Shown here: piece after piece, positions 47,183-59,950 of the stretch
How the letters are laid out: the number at the start of each line of letters is the position of its first letter
Position numbering within the stretch: the first letter of the stretch is position 1
Assembly (NCBI RefSeq): GCF_007655135.1
Contig: NC_045130.1
Coordinates: forward strand, 16,616,001-16,680,000
Length of the DNA stretch: 64,000 nucleotides
Direction: 5' to 3'
From: Punica granatum
Taxonomy: Eukaryota > Streptophyta > Magnoliopsida > Myrtales > Lythraceae
Position numbers and translations under genes: made by a program
Notes under the pieces: model-generated
Seen by the model: only the letters and a program-made list of their open reading frames with translations
Database searches by the model: none
Told to the model about the DNA's origin: nothing

Positions 47183-49151
47183 TTACACGACTGTCTGCAC
47201 AGGATACTTATCAATGCAGTCCAACCACGGACTGTTCAGCGATGGGGAGACGTTCCTCATAGCTTGCCACACTGCACTGTTACACTTGAACCCGCTCCCA
47301 AATGCAATCTGCCAGACACGGTGCCCCTTCCTCATCCTACCCTTGGCCTCCGTGTAGGCGAGCTCGTACCAGATCGAGCTCGAGGATGTGTTCCCGAACC
47401 GGTGGAGGGTCATACGAGAGGCCTCCACGTGGATAGGGAGGAGCTGGAGGTTCTTCTCAAGCTCATCAATAACAGCCCTCCCACCAGCGTGGATGCAGAA
47501 GTGGTTGAACGCGAGCTTGAAGTCAGGGATATACGGCTTGACCTTAGCGTTGAAGAACCTCTTCGCCACGAGTGTCGCGAAGAACAGGAGTTGCTCGCTG
47601 ATCGGCAGCACGAGCGGCCCCAGGGTCGTGATGTTGGTCTTGAGGGCACCGCCAGCAATCGCCATTAGATCTTTGGAAAGAGACACCCCTGTCTTCCCGT
47701 TATCATCTTGTTCCTGGTAGACACACCTAAAGGCTTTCTCATCAGCACCACAGTGGGTCCTGACCACATGGACGAGCCTGTATTTCGCCCGCCTCCAATC
47801 AGCAGATTTGTTTGACAACAGAACTGCAGCTCCACCAACCCGGAAAAGGCAATTCGGTATAAGCATGGACTTCTTGTTCCCGAAGTACCAGTTCTGGGTG
47901 ATATTCTCAGTGCTCACAACCACAGCACAAGTGTTACGATGGACTTGTAACAAATCTTTCGCTAAATCAATAGCTATAACTCCAGCACTGCAGCCCATCC
48001 CTCCCAAATTGAAGCTCCTAATGTTGCCCCTCAATTTGTATTTATTAACGATCATAGCAGAGAGAGACGGAGTCGGGTTAAACAGGCTGCAGTTGACGAC
48101 AAGGATCCCGATGTCCTTGGGTTTAATATTAGTATTCGCGAACAGATTGTCGAGGGCACCAAACATCACTTGTTCTGCTTCTTCCCTGGCAGCAGCCATG
48201 GACGGACGCGGTGGGAGGTAGTGCATGGCATCGGGCACGTACGTCTCCTCCCCGAGGCCCGACCTCTCGAGTATTTTCCTCTGGAATTCCAGGGAGGACT
48301 CATCGAAATCACCTGCATAGAGAAAAGGGGAAACAGAAAAAGCATCATAATAACGGTATCCGCAGTCGAAATCTTTGCCCTGAGACTTCTTTACCAGGAA
48401 ACAATCATTAAACTCCTCATAGTTTCCCAATTCATCTGACTGCCTTCGAAGACATAATCATTGAAAAATGTTTTTAACATCGTCAAGGTCTCCGAAAGGG
48501 CAAGATGCTATTCTATACGTAAATGACACCTCAAGATCAGCAATATGTCCGATTCTGACATCATCATCATCATCATAGAAACTCCACTATGAATGGCAAC
48601 CGTCACATGTTTCTACTTCAACATATACCGTCAACGGACAACAATATTCGTCACATCTCATTGTTTCCCGCAGGACTGGTCCGGTCATCGAACAGAACAC
48701 GAAATGTCGAGTTTTGAGATTATGAGACTAACTAACCAGTGAGCTCGGAGTGTTCCATGAACTGGTGGAACTTCACCTGGAGGCGGTCCGGTGGCCGGTA
48801 ACAGGAGTAATCGACGAGGTAAACGGATCTGGGTCGGGTCACGATGTAGACAGTGCAACCGAATACCAAGAAAGCAGAGCAAATGATGACGCTGACGAGG
48901 TTATAGTGGAGGTGGAGCCACAGCTGGTGGATGTCCTCCGGGTTCATCTGGGAGGCCTCGATGATGATGACCGCCATGAGAGGGACCAGCAGGAGAGTCA
49001 GCAGATGCGTCATTAGATAGTGGTAACCCAGCTTCACATACTTGAGGTTCACGCTCTGCAGGAAGTCCGGCAGCCTGCGCGACTGGTGGATCTGCACCCC
49101 ACCGCCGCCCGGTGCTGCGGCGGCTGGAGGCGGCTGTGCGGCTGCGTTCAT
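47183..49151 (-). CDS. 3-ketoacyl-CoA synthase (KCS4/KCS9/KCS17-type)
   Basis: Two exons, 49151-48737 and 48312-47183, joined at ACTG|GTTAGT and TGCAG|GTGATT, give 514 residues, typical for the family. The enzyme condenses malonyl-CoA with long-chain acyl-CoA in the endoplasmic reticulum, the first and specificity-setting step of very-long-chain fatty acid elongation for waxes, suberin and sphingolipids. Visible features: family signature [20 protein letters not shown] (25-44), two N-terminal membrane segments (about 45-66 and 82-104), catalytic Cys246 in GGMGCSAG, His413 in CIHAGG, Asn446 in RFGNTSSSS, and GSGFKCNS near the C-terminus. The start at 49151 was chosen because it matches related proteins; an in-frame ATG at 49343 would add 64 unrelated residues. 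No lesion seen. Among KCS proteins it most resembles the KCS4/KCS9 group; the exact orthologue is uncertain. Confidence 0.95.
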
Positions 49152-49690
49152 GGCGAAATGGGGGTCCCGGTGACAAAAGAATTTGGATCTGAGCAAGCTC
49201 AGTCTCAAAGGAATAGGATTGATTGACCCAAAGCGAAGGAGGGGCAGAGGCAGAGGCGCAGGCGCAGGGGAAGATGGGATTGGATCCGAAAGCGATGTGT
49301 CAAGCACCTGAGCTGCTCTGCCCTTGCAGGTCAACGTCGGCACTCAAAACAATAAAAGGCCAAAACCAATCAAATCCCAAACCCGGGAAAATGGGATTTG
49401 ATTCGATCAAGTTGGGGTGGGGTGGGTTGAGTGAGTGAGGAAGAGAGTTTGCCAATCCACGGGTGGGAAAGGAAACCCTAAACCGCCCTTAAAAAAAGGG
49501 GGGGCGGGGGCGCCTGCGTAGAGGACACGGACCTGCCGGAGGGATGAGATAAGATTCGGGGGGAATAAAAAAAATGATGAAGGAATTGGGGGAGGGAAGG
49601 TGGGTGGGGTTTAGAAGGGGTAGATACAACTACAAGCAGGGATGAATGGCCATTGACGACCACGTAGAAGGGGGATCAGATGAGGATGCG

Positions 49691-49737
<47 letters not shown>

Positions 49738-50300
49738 GGGACTTTGGAACAGAGACAGGGACAGAGAGAGATGCACAGGTGGAGGCGGGTGTTTTTCCCT
49801 CTGCCTCTGTTCTTCTTGCTCTGTTTCTCTGGGGGGCTCTGTCTCTCTCTCTCTCTCTCTCTCTCTGTGCAGTGCCGCCCTCTCTCTCTCTCTTCGCCGG
49901 GAATATTTGGGAAATGCGGTGACGGCGAGAGGGGGAGAGGGGAGGGAAGTGGAAGAGAGAGAGAGAATCGATTCAATCGAATAATCTTCTTGCTTCTGTG
50001 GGGTAGGGGAGAGAGGGGGGAGAGAGTGATATTAATGGAGGAAAACTGGGAAGGGAGTTGAATTTCTGTAACTTTTGGATTAAGGAAAAGATAAATGAAA
50101 TTATTATTATTATTATTATTTTTATTTTATTTTATTTTTCAAAAAAGAAGGGTGCATGTGTGAGTGTCGGGACAAGGGACAATTTGTATTTGTTGGGGGG
50201 AGTCGATAATAATAGCGGGGAGCGAGCGGAGGGTTCAAGGTGGGGGTTTCCCCCGCGCGTGTGAGCGGTGTGCTTGTGGGACGGAGAGTTGAGGTTTCGG
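49152..50300 (-). promoter_or_regulatory. 5' UTR and upstream region of KCS with low-complexity tracts
   Basis: The region upstream of the KCS start holds AG/CT-rich tracts (TC repeats at about 49839-49866), a 44-nt G run (49692-49735) and TTA repeats near 50100. The pyrimidine/purine bias is typical of plant 5' UTRs. No TATA box could be chosen. Long open frames here (poly-Gly or poly-Pro) are artefacts of the repeats. Confidence 0.4.
49692..49735. repeat. 44-nt G homopolymer
   Basis: Uninterrupted G run on the plus strand (C on the KCS sense strand), about 540 bp upstream of the KCS start codon. The length in the assembly may be inexact. Confidence 0.9.
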
Positions 50301-51829
50301 ATTCGGAATGGCTTTCTTAGTAAATTTCAGTTCGGTCTTCGGCCCAAAATTTACATTCATTTTTATTTTCCTTTTCTTTTTCTTGCCTATTTTCGGGAAT
50401 TTCCCCCAATTTTTCATTTTGATACACACACACAAGGGGATTTTCTCTCTTTCTTTTTTATTACGAAAAGTTACGATATATTTTGTCTATTTACGTACGA
50501 CTTATCAATTATATCACATTTCTTTATATTCTTTATAGAAAAATAAAAGCATGAGGAATGCAAGCATGTAGAAAGATACAAAATATATGTTCACCCAAAA
50601 GAAAAAAATATTTTTTTTTCTTTGCATAAATTTGGTGGATAAAAATGCACGGTGATTTTTTTTTAGATGTAAAAATTCTCTTGAATTATACTGTTTGGAA
50701 TAATGAATCTCACATGATTTTTTTTTTAAAAAAAACAAGATTTTGCATTAGATTACGAATCAGGCCAAAATCAACAAAATTTAGTCGGGATTCTATTCAT
50801 TTGGAACTAACAACCTTCATTTTAAATTTTACATTATTCAATTCATTTCTATTAATTTTTTTTGTTTTCTAAACAACTTAATTCTTTTATAATTGAACTG
50901 AAATGGACTGGATCAACTCGAATGGCTGAATTGAAATCGTTTCTTGCGAGAATTTATTCCAAAGGGGGTGATTGGGCATTTATAAGATCTCTTAGGATTT
51001 CGTAGCTGATTTTGTAGAATATGAGGTTGGGTACAATCATCTGGCTAAGAATGTAATTATAACTTGCCGATCCGTTTCTTTTAATTTATCTGCACGAATG
51101 AGGCTTGATATGTTATACACTAGTCGTAGAGCCCTTGTATTGCACGGAAAAAAAAAAACGCGATTCATTTATAATTTTTAAAAATCTTATTATATAAAAT
51201 GTTCTTATAAATTGTTAAAAAAAGTATTTGAAATTAATAATAGTATATTATTAGATATATAAAGCTAATGGTAATTTAATCTCACGCATAAGATTAAGAA
51301 GAAACTGTTATATTTCCGTAGGCAAAAAAATTAGTATTTTAGTACATTAGTTATAAAAGAAGTAAAAAATTGAAAAACTTTTGTCCGCCAATTTGAAAAG
51401 AGATATGCATAAAAAATCAAAAAGAAAATTTAGAACCACATTACATCGTTGTGTTGCATCCAGTCTTACATTAACCACACACATAAAATTGGAGAATTGA
51501 AACATTCTATAAAAGTTTATGTATAAGAAAAAATAAAAAGTTGAAAAACTCAATTTCAAAAGTCTAATTGTGGATATACAAAATTCTAGTGGTAGTGATA
51601 ATTTTCAGAGGCAGATCGATTACAACTTATGTATGATACGTCCATTATTTACATTGTGTATATATATATATACACATAATATACATAATATAATAGAGAT
51701 AATACATCATATAATAAAGATAACACATCATATTTTCTGTATCTATAAGAAAATAAGATTTGATTGGCTAAGCAAATATGCTTAGTATCTATGAAAATTT
51801 TATTTTATTTTATAGTAAATATGGTCTTC
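50301..51829. other. Intergenic, AT-rich
   Basis: No gene or defined repeat is recognised; several T and A runs and a (TA)n at about 51658-51680. Confidence 0.5.
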
Positions 51830-52340
51830 CGTGATTTTGTTATATCTAGATCTTTTCATAAGCTATTTAAATTCAAAAATATTCAAAAAATAAATAATAA
51901 TATCAGTCCTATAAATTTATATCCATATGTTTTAAAAAAAAGCTCGAAAACCCGAGAAAATAACAACTGATACCAAAATCCATATTTATATATGTTTAAA
52001 AAATTAATAATTAATATTGAAAATTTCTTTTTTGTAAAAGCTCTAAAATCGAGAAAACAAATCTATATTCATGTGATTCAAAAAATTTAAAAATAATGAA
52101 TAGTCCCACAAATGATAAAAAATTCGTTCTTTAAAACTCAAAAAATCTAGAAACTAACGATCGGCTCCACAAATTTATATTTATATGTATGAAGAGAATT
52201 TAAAAATAATAATGAAAGAATATTTTTTAAATCGAAAAATCATTAAAAGTCCTATAAATCTATATCTATATCTATCTATTTTAAAATTTTGAAAATTTTG
52301 TTTAAAAAAAATTCAGAGAAAATTCAATTCATAAACCGAG
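51830..52340. repeat. Second AT-rich degenerate tandem array
   Basis: About five diverged units with CTATATCTATAT, AAAAATTTAAAA, CTCAAAAAATC/GAGAAAAT and AGTCCCAC/GGCTCCAC words, the same family as 4140-4589. It ends near AAACCGAG, as the first array does. Confidence 0.55.
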
Positions 52341-53278
52341 CATTCTCCATCTGACTGAATCAACCGCAACTTCGCTTTATATTATATATATACACACACG
52401 TATACATATACATTTTACCGAACAACTCTAGAAATCATAAAATATTTTGACCTAATATAATTTATTGTGTCTCACAAGTTCCATTTTGCAGCTCATATAT
52501 TAATTCATAAATATAATAATGTATTCCATAAGCATCCGTTGCCCAAGCAAAAGATGATAGAACAATTCTTGTCAGGATTCATGAGATGGTCCAGCAATAC
52601 ACTCTGGTCCGCCAGTTTACAGATTGCCTAATCTACACATATATACGATTAGTCCTAGTCCTACCACCTAACCGTCACAAAATAGGTAATGACAAATCGG
52701 GTAAAATCGCCGGTACCGATCGTCTATTGACATTCCGACCTTCATTTCCTAATAGATAAGGATTGAATGGCATGAATCACACTGTGCAATGCACCCTCCC
52801 CTTTTGGTGTCTACACGACATTTTATTCACTATAAGGCTAAACACCCAATGGGTTTTTTCTCGACTCGAGTCTGTATAATTTTCCTGCCAAATTGGAGAA
52901 ACCATTGGAACAGCTGTATCTCACATGTGGTGTGCCTATTACATTGTCATCGCTCCTTGGATGCACCACCTTTTCAATTATCTAATCCATTAAAAAAATT
53001 ATAAATGAGATTCATAAGCTTTTTTTTTTTTGCTCGAAAGCTCATTTATTAATGTATATACATACATATACATGTACATATATATAAATGCTCAGAGATA
53101 AGATGAGCTCAATCGGATCTGTCAGCGCTAGCTTCAATTAATTTCTTTCTGTTTTTATTGGGGAAATGTGTTTGCGATCAAGTCATGGATATTATACAAC
53201 TATTGTTCGTATATACACCATTATATATACACCATATGTATTCTATATGGAATACACCATGTGTATCTATGTATGGAA

Positions 53279-53312
<34 letters not shown>

Positions 53313-53323
53313 CGGTGATTGAT
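52341..53323. other. Intergenic
   Basis: AT-rich DNA with (TA)n at 53281-53311 and short dinucleotide runs near 52385 and 53060. No coding signal. Confidence 0.5.
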
Positions 53324-53972
53324 TGTTGGATATGAACGAAGATAATCCGGAATTAAGAAAAACTGCATACAAGATATGCGTGGCAAAACCCTCATATGCG
53401 ATAAAAACGTTTGAAGGAAATATCAACGGACACGGACAAAGGATCCAAGGGCAAAGAAGGTTCGGTAGTGACTTATCATTGAGTAATAATGGTGGAGAGT
53501 CCAAACGAGAGGAGTTACACTCAAGGCACGAAAGCGTAAATAAAAAAAAAAGCCAAACTCAAACCCTCAAAGGGCCTCTCAATTCGACAAATCACTCTCA
53601 ACAGCTTAAGTGCTCTCCCGCACACATATACAATGCTCTCTGCTTATATTTATAGGACCCAAATACATTCTCAACATAGAAATCTCAATATTCTCTTCAT
53701 CCAAAATATTCTAAAATACAATATACTCAAGATATTGCTTAACTAAAGGGTAGAGATTTGATTATGGAAAGATGGAAAATGAAATCGGCTGACTGCACCG
53801 CTGGAAAAGAAATTAGCTAAGCAAGGAAACAAATGAACTGGCCAAATCTGATTCTTATTAGGTCAAATCACGCTTCGAAGTTGCAACCCTCTGAAGTTGA
53901 CTGCATACACTGCCAGTCGACTGCCCGTGGTCTATGTGCTCTTCCTATAACTGACTACAGTTGGTTGTTACA
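53324..53972 (-). repeat. Probable solo LTR
   Basis: Read on the minus strand it has a TATA box in CCTATAAATATAAGC (about 53642-53656) followed by an R/U5-like stretch ending CATATCCAACA at 53324. The other end is less sure; TGTAACAACC at 53972 is a candidate. No second LTR, no gag-pol and no clear target-site duplication were seen. Confidence 0.4.
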
Positions 53973-54815
53973 ATATTGCAATCGAATGTCTACGATCTCA
54001 ATCTTTTCCATTGCCCGTCCATTAAGTGTTCGTGTCTAGGGATTGGAATTTGAGCCGCACTCAACCATCACTAAATTAATGGCAGAAAATTAGATTTTTT
54101 ATATTTAATTTGATTCAACTTTTTTGTTTTTGCTCGTGAACCTTAAGTATTCATTCATAACATGAAAAGAATATATATGTATCAAGAGTATAAGAAAAAA
54201 TACTCAAGAAAATGAAGATTATAAGATCAAAATAATCAGATCCTCTTAAGCATACTACATAGGAGATTATAAAGTGAGATACAAAGTAGTAGCTATTCGA
54301 GATTTTGATCAAAACCCTCTGCCGTCACACATGGATCCCTGTAAAGCCGGAAGAGTGTCCTCAAGCCATATATCCATGTAGAACTTAACCATTTGATATC
54401 GGTGTTCCGAAAAAACCTCGACATCAAAGCAAAGAAGATGGGTCTTGAGTTGTACTCATGCAACACAACCGAAAGCAAAGCAACAGCGACTCCAGTAGAG
54501 GCAGCACTAGGTGATAAATGGCTGGAGCAGTCAGACCACCACAACTACCTCCGATGCAACTCCTAGTAACCATTGACGTTGAGATCTCGATAAGAGCTTG
54601 CCTTATAAAACACCTTGTCGCAAGGAGGAGATGCTAAGGATCTCAGTGAGATCCGGCGGAGGAGAATAAACGTGAAAGGTCGGAAGAGGAGCGAAGAAGG
54701 GGCGAACCAGCCGAAGGAAAAAAGCCTCCATCGCAGGGGGGAGGAGGGGACATTGTTGTAGAGGTAGGAGGGAGGGGCGAAATGGACGCCCAGCAAAAGT
54801 CGCTTCTTTATTTCT
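53973..54815. other. Intergenic; two unidentified open frames
   Basis: Minus-strand open frames at 54293-54544 and 54563-54796 lie close together and have a balanced composition, but I recognise no domain, start context or splice links. They could be a gene fragment. Confidence 0.3.
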
Positions 54816-55085
54816 TATAACGAAGGGTGTTTGAGTTTCGTCTGACTATTTATATGTGTTTCTCTGATTTTTTTTTTGTAATAACGAAAGGCATCAGAAT
54901 TTCAATCAATTATTTCTCATGACTCTCATGAACACCCTACAAGTTTACAGGACAATTATAATTTGACAAGACATTTCTTTTTTCTTTTTTTTTAATAATG
55001 AAAGGTATTCGAGTTTCGACCGACTATTCCCCAGGACTCTCATGAACACCCTACGAATTCACGGAACATGTTATAATTTGGCCAC
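54816..55085. repeat. Tandem repeat, unit about 112 bp
   Basis: Two full copies (about 54882 and 54994) share GAAAGG, GAGTTTCG/GAATTTCA, GACTCTCATGAACACCCTAC and TTATAATTTG; a truncated third starts near 54819. The copies are separated by T runs, so this may be a head-to-tail duplication of a SINE-like unit. Confidence 0.65.
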
Positions 55086-55363
55086 AAGTAAGTACAAAGT
55101 GCCTGATAGGGAGTATTAATCTTGCATAATTTAGGATGTATCCAGATATTTTTTTCGTCATTGTTTTTGCTACTTTTCCCATATTCTTAATTGATTTTTT
55201 GAAGTATTTTCTCTCTTTTTCATAGATATATAGAGGAGAATATACACGTACCATGCGTGGTAATATAAAGAATTATTAGAAAAGAATATATCATAATAAT
55301 AATTTTTGACAAAATACAACGATTGATTTAATTTCACAAATAAAATTTTCAGGATATATAATA

Positions 55364-56514
55364 GAGTCAAGTATGGTTTTGGTCCCTGAAAGATACCAGC
55401 GCCAAGGGTTTAGTCCCTCAAAAATTTTTGCCTCCGTTTTAGTCCCTCAATCACCATTCCGTCGGATGTTTTAGTTCTGCCGTTTTCTTGCGCGTGCCAA
55501 CCATGACGGAAATCTCACGTGGCGGCTGAGCTGGACCTAACTCCGTTAATGACCCCCCAAATTACCAAAAACAACATCGTTACCTTCCTTGATGCCTGCT
55601 CGCCCTAAACGACGTCGTTCTCCCTCATACTCAACAACAAAAACGATACTTCAAAGCCCTCCTTCAAGGCTTGTTACTCGAAATCCCTCATACTGTATGT
55701 ATGCAAGAATCTTCAGTAAGAGCCTGACCGTCTGAATCTCGAGATTCAGCATAGCATTACAGACATGGCCTCCACCGCGGCGGTCGTCGGACACCGTCAC
55801 CAAGTTTCTGGACGATGTCCGGCCACGTCGAGAGCTGAGGGGGAGAACGATTCGAGCCTGAGACAAGGAGGGACTGGAGAGCCTCCTTGAAGAAGAAACC
55901 AGCTCGGTGGAGTGGCTTCCCGACGGGGGAGCGGAGCCGATGATTGAGTCACGCCAATATCACCTGAGCGGGCTGTAACTCGCCTGAGTCGACGCAGTCC
56001 GCGACCTGAATAAGCTCCTCGAGGAAAACAAAGGCAAAACCCCAATTGTTGTAGACCTCTCCCCCAAGCTCGAGGAATCATTGTTCTGCTGTTGTTGAGA
56101 GGTCATGACGGGGACTCTCATATCTTGATCAATTCCCACTCTTGGAAGAAGAAGAAGATTCCGATCTTATGATATGGGATTTGGATTTTGGGCGTGTTCT
56201 TTAGGAGGCAGAGAGTAGGGGGGATTGGAGGAGAAGGGAGCGATGGGGTTTTATCTTTGCGTGCTTGCCTCGGTTTTAGTCATTAACGGAGTTAAGTAAC
56301 GACGTCGTTTTTGGCAATTTGGGGGGTCATTAACGGAGTTAGGTCCAGCTTAGCCGCCACGTGAGATTTCCGTCACGGTTAGCACGCGCAAGAAGACGGC
56401 AGGACTAAAACATTCTACGGAATGGTGATTGAGGGACTAAAACCGAGGTAAAAATTTTTGAGGGACCAAACCCTTGGCGCTGGTATCTTTCAGGACTAAA
56501 ACCATACTTGACTC
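55364..56514. mobile_element. Foldback (Mutator-like) element with captured GRAS fragment, 1.15 kb
   Basis: The left arm begins GAGTCAAGTATGGTTTTGG and the right arm ends with its complement; the arms are inverted repeats for at least 200 bp (CAGCGCCAAGGGTTT, AAATCTCACGTGGCGGC and their complements). Perfect 9-bp duplications TATATAATA flank it at 55355-55363 and 56515-56523. A GRAS gene piece fills the middle. No transposase. This fits a Pack-MULE. Confidence 0.85.
55785..56106 (-). pseudogene. Captured GRAS-domain transcription factor fragment
   Basis: Minus-strand translation gives FLEELIQVADCVDSGEL, then QPAQVILA, a TGA in place of an arginine codon, LNHRLRSPVGKP and HRAGFFFKEALQSLL. This is the start of a GRAS domain (first leucine-rich region) and most resembles SCARECROW-like proteins of the HAM/SCL kind. 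GRAS proteins are plant-specific nuclear regulators. Only some 100 codons of the domain are present, the ATG upstream (56106) is in a different frame, and there is a stop, so it is non-functional. The subgroup is a guess. Confidence 0.7.
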
Positions 56515-56523
56515 TATATAATA

Positions 56524-59500
56524 CATCACCAGCATAAGTAAAAATTAGGTTATATGATTATAGAAAGAAAGTGACTCAATAAGGAGTAACTTTAAGTTTT
56601 CTTTTCTTTTCTTACCGAAATATGTGTTCTAGGCAAGAGAGGGTCTTTATTATTTCTTTGGAAATTAATTAATTAAATTAAATTGATTATATATATGGTT
56701 TCTTGAGAGTTAATAAGATTTTTTAAATATAATGAAGCTCTTTTGGTAATACATTTAATACTTTTATTTTAGTAATTAATGTTCGAAAATAATTTAGAGT
56801 ACGATATATTTTTCAGTATGCCCTGATTATATAATAAGCATGATATATCATAATGGTTTTCCTCTTATTAAAAATATCAGATAAATTCTTTTAATATATT
56901 TCAATATCCTAATAAATATTAATTGAGAAAATGGCCTACTAATATAGAACATAGCTTTATAACAATTTAAAATAAAATTTAGACAAAGCATAAAGAGATA
57001 TTAGCTTATACATCATATAACATATCTTAATCAATATGCCATATAATAAATCTAATATTCTCGTAACAATTAAGACTATTACTATATATTGGGATTATGT
57101 GTTAGATCGAATATTGTATAAATTACAACGCGGCAACATGCGGGCACTTTACCCAAGTATAATATGAAGTTGAATCATTTTCTTTTTGTCAAACAACTTT
57201 TACTTAATATATTAGTGCTTTTTTTTTTAAGAACTTAAGTTATGAGTCTAATACTTATTTACATTGCATTTGATTTGTAAGTAATATTTTAAAATCAGAT
57301 TTTAAAGGGTTGGTGTAGAGAATTTATTAATTATGGAGTTGTATTATAATAGAGTGATATAAATGTTTATGTATGGAGTCCACCATTTGATTTTATATGA
57401 ATTATTTTATTTTATTATGGGTAGAGTTAAATTAAAATAAGATTTTAAATGAGCGTTGTTTTCAACATTTGTTTTTAAATGTAAACAAACACGCTTGGCA
57501 TGTCAACGAGAATAACGATTGGATCAAATAGACTTCATATGATTGTACGATACAGGTCGGGTACACTCCGCGTTGCTTCCGTGGTTCCCATGTGAAAACA
57601 CCAATTTTAAGTGGAAAAGAAAGGGAAAAAGAGAGAACCTCCCTCTTACTTTCTTTTTCTTTTTCTTTTTTTAAGGGACAATTGGCTCATGATCTATGGC
57701 TTGGGCCATGCCACATGCAGCGTATTAGAGAATTTCTTTTCAAATTCTCTCTCTTGCAATTTAAGGTGGTAACATGTTAGAAAATGTTTTGCACGATAAG
57801 ATTGCGAAAGTTTTCTAAGAAACAAAGAAAAACAGAACCGGAATTTGTCTTTTCAAAGAAAAATTAGAAGATTTTTGCACGCACCCCCTCTTATTTCGAT
57901 TTCGTTTTTTCATATTACGAGATGTTCTTCAATTATAATTTTCGATCAAATATCGATGTATCTTAACTGTAATATATTTTTAGTAAATTTCAGCCTGGGA
58001 TAGTGAATTTTCATTCCTAATTAGACTGCAAATAAACTCAGCCTACTTATAGATTGTAGATTTTAATCTCATGTCCTCTCTATCTCTTTTCTCATGTCAA
58101 ACTCGAAGAGGAGAAGTTCGCGTCTAACTTGGAAAGTTTTTCTTGTAAAATTTGTATTTCTACGTACATTTGTGTCTGGTCCACCCTGCTTTCCTGGCGC
58201 CAGCAACAACGCGGCCGCGGGACCACTTCTTCAGTGACCAATTCCAAAGGGGAAAATTTATTAATAAAAAAAATCAAAGAAAGATGAAAAAGTCAAAAGT
58301 CCGTGTAAAATAAGTGAAAATTAATACAACATATTAACAAAAAAAAACAGATAGAAAACGTTGATTTGATCGTAGAAAATAAATTTGTATATTCACCATA
58401 TTCAGAGGTCATCGTGAGGATCGTTTGATAAATGTTCACCTGATGATCTCAATATGAAAACACTAAATTATTGAATCCGTACATTACATAAATTTTGTAA
58501 AGAAAATTTTATAATAAATTAAATAAGGAAATATAAATTGACATGAAATTATAGTTTATATTAATCTTCTATATATATATAAAGTTTATTTTCTTACAAG
58601 CTTTAATACGGTTAATTTTTTTACATACTATGTTTAATATATTTTGAACTCATAAGCAAAGAATTTATGTAATAAATTCATATAAATCATGTCAATTTCC
58701 ATATAAATAATTTTAGAAAACCCACAAGTTTCAAAATCTTTAGTTTTAATTGATGAAAGAAAAATAATCATAGAATCTTCAAAGTTTTATAATTTTAGTA
58801 TTTGCTTATACTTTATCCTTTTTCAAATTGCAAAGATGAGTTTCATGAATTTGAATAATTTTAGATAAAATAGCCGAATCACTTCGATGAAATAAATATT
58901 TAATTAACTTTTAATGAGGTTAGTTATATGATGCTTCTAAAAATTTATGAATATTTATTTAATTATTACTGAAATCGAAATTCTTTTTTAATACTTCTTT
59001 GGATATTTTTTGTATTATATAATATTATTAATCACAATAATAATTTTATTATACTTTATTAATTTTTTTTTATACAACAATTAAGCTCTAAATTAATAAG
59101 TGATTAGTATTCTATCCCTATTTGTTACCATAGAGTCAAGTTTATATTATTATATATAGATTCGAAAAACCTTAATCCATGGAGATAAGAAAGAATATCC
59201 TATACCGATGTTTCCGTGAATCGATGTAAAAATCAAGTCGCTTGCATAACTATTACCATCATCATTACTATGGCTGTCCTACAATATGTAAAGTCTGATT
59301 CGAGGGGTACATTATGAGGAAGTTAGTAATTACTATCACTAAATTCTTTAATCCTGTGGACATTATATCGACTTTTTATTGCATTATGTACTCGCAACTG
59401 AAAATATTAATCCAATGACTGCACATGATGGCGATTTATCGTGTAGCCTGAAGGGGGACTGCAGAAGTACTAGAATATTTCCTTTTAAATTTTTTGGTCA

Positions 59501-59950
59501 AGAAGGATGAATGTATTGCTTCCCATTTTAAATAAATGGGATTTCGTGACGAAAACAATAAGCAAAGATGTAAGTACTTTCGATTGCGATGTCCCAATTT
59601 GGGTCCTTCGAAGGTATGTTGTCTCTCTAGTTTGTCTCACAGATAGTGTACAATAAGGAGTCGTGCTTCGTCGAAACTGCATCAAGAAAATCTTATTCGT
59701 GGCGGATGATACGGGAGTAATCCTCTTGCAACTTCCGTTTTTGTTCTAAGAAATCGTAGCGCACACGTGAATTAATATGATCATAGAAAATGACTATTTA
59801 TTCATTGTACACTGAAATCATCGAATGGCTACTGAGGGACTCGTCTGATAAATATTCATCAAACCTTTAATCTTTATTAATAATACTAAAATTGTCGTTT
59901 TTGAAGGAGAAATTGACACATGTCCCTTCTTTCCTTTTCTTCATTTCTAC
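56524..59950. other. Long AT-rich intergenic stretch
   Basis: No gene is recognised. A decayed MITE related to the one at 39686-39915 probably lies at about 57265-57490 (GGGTAGAGTTAAATTAAAAT core, AAACAAACACGC end). The short GC-rich patch at 58190-58230 contains a NotI-like GCGGCCGC but no feature I can support. Confidence 0.4.

Noticed and set aside
47264..47720. Plus-strand open frames opposite the KCS gene
   Set aside because: They are antisense shadows of a clearly coding exon.
38753..49151. Metabolic gene cluster of hydrolase and KCS
   Set aside because: Both act on acyl substrates, but they are 6 kb apart with transposons between, only two genes are involved and no third enzyme is nearby; co-location is most likely chance.
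49611..49984. Open frames of 110-121 codons with long glycine or proline runs
   Set aside because: They are created by the 44-nt G run and the TC repeat; no domain and no family similarity.
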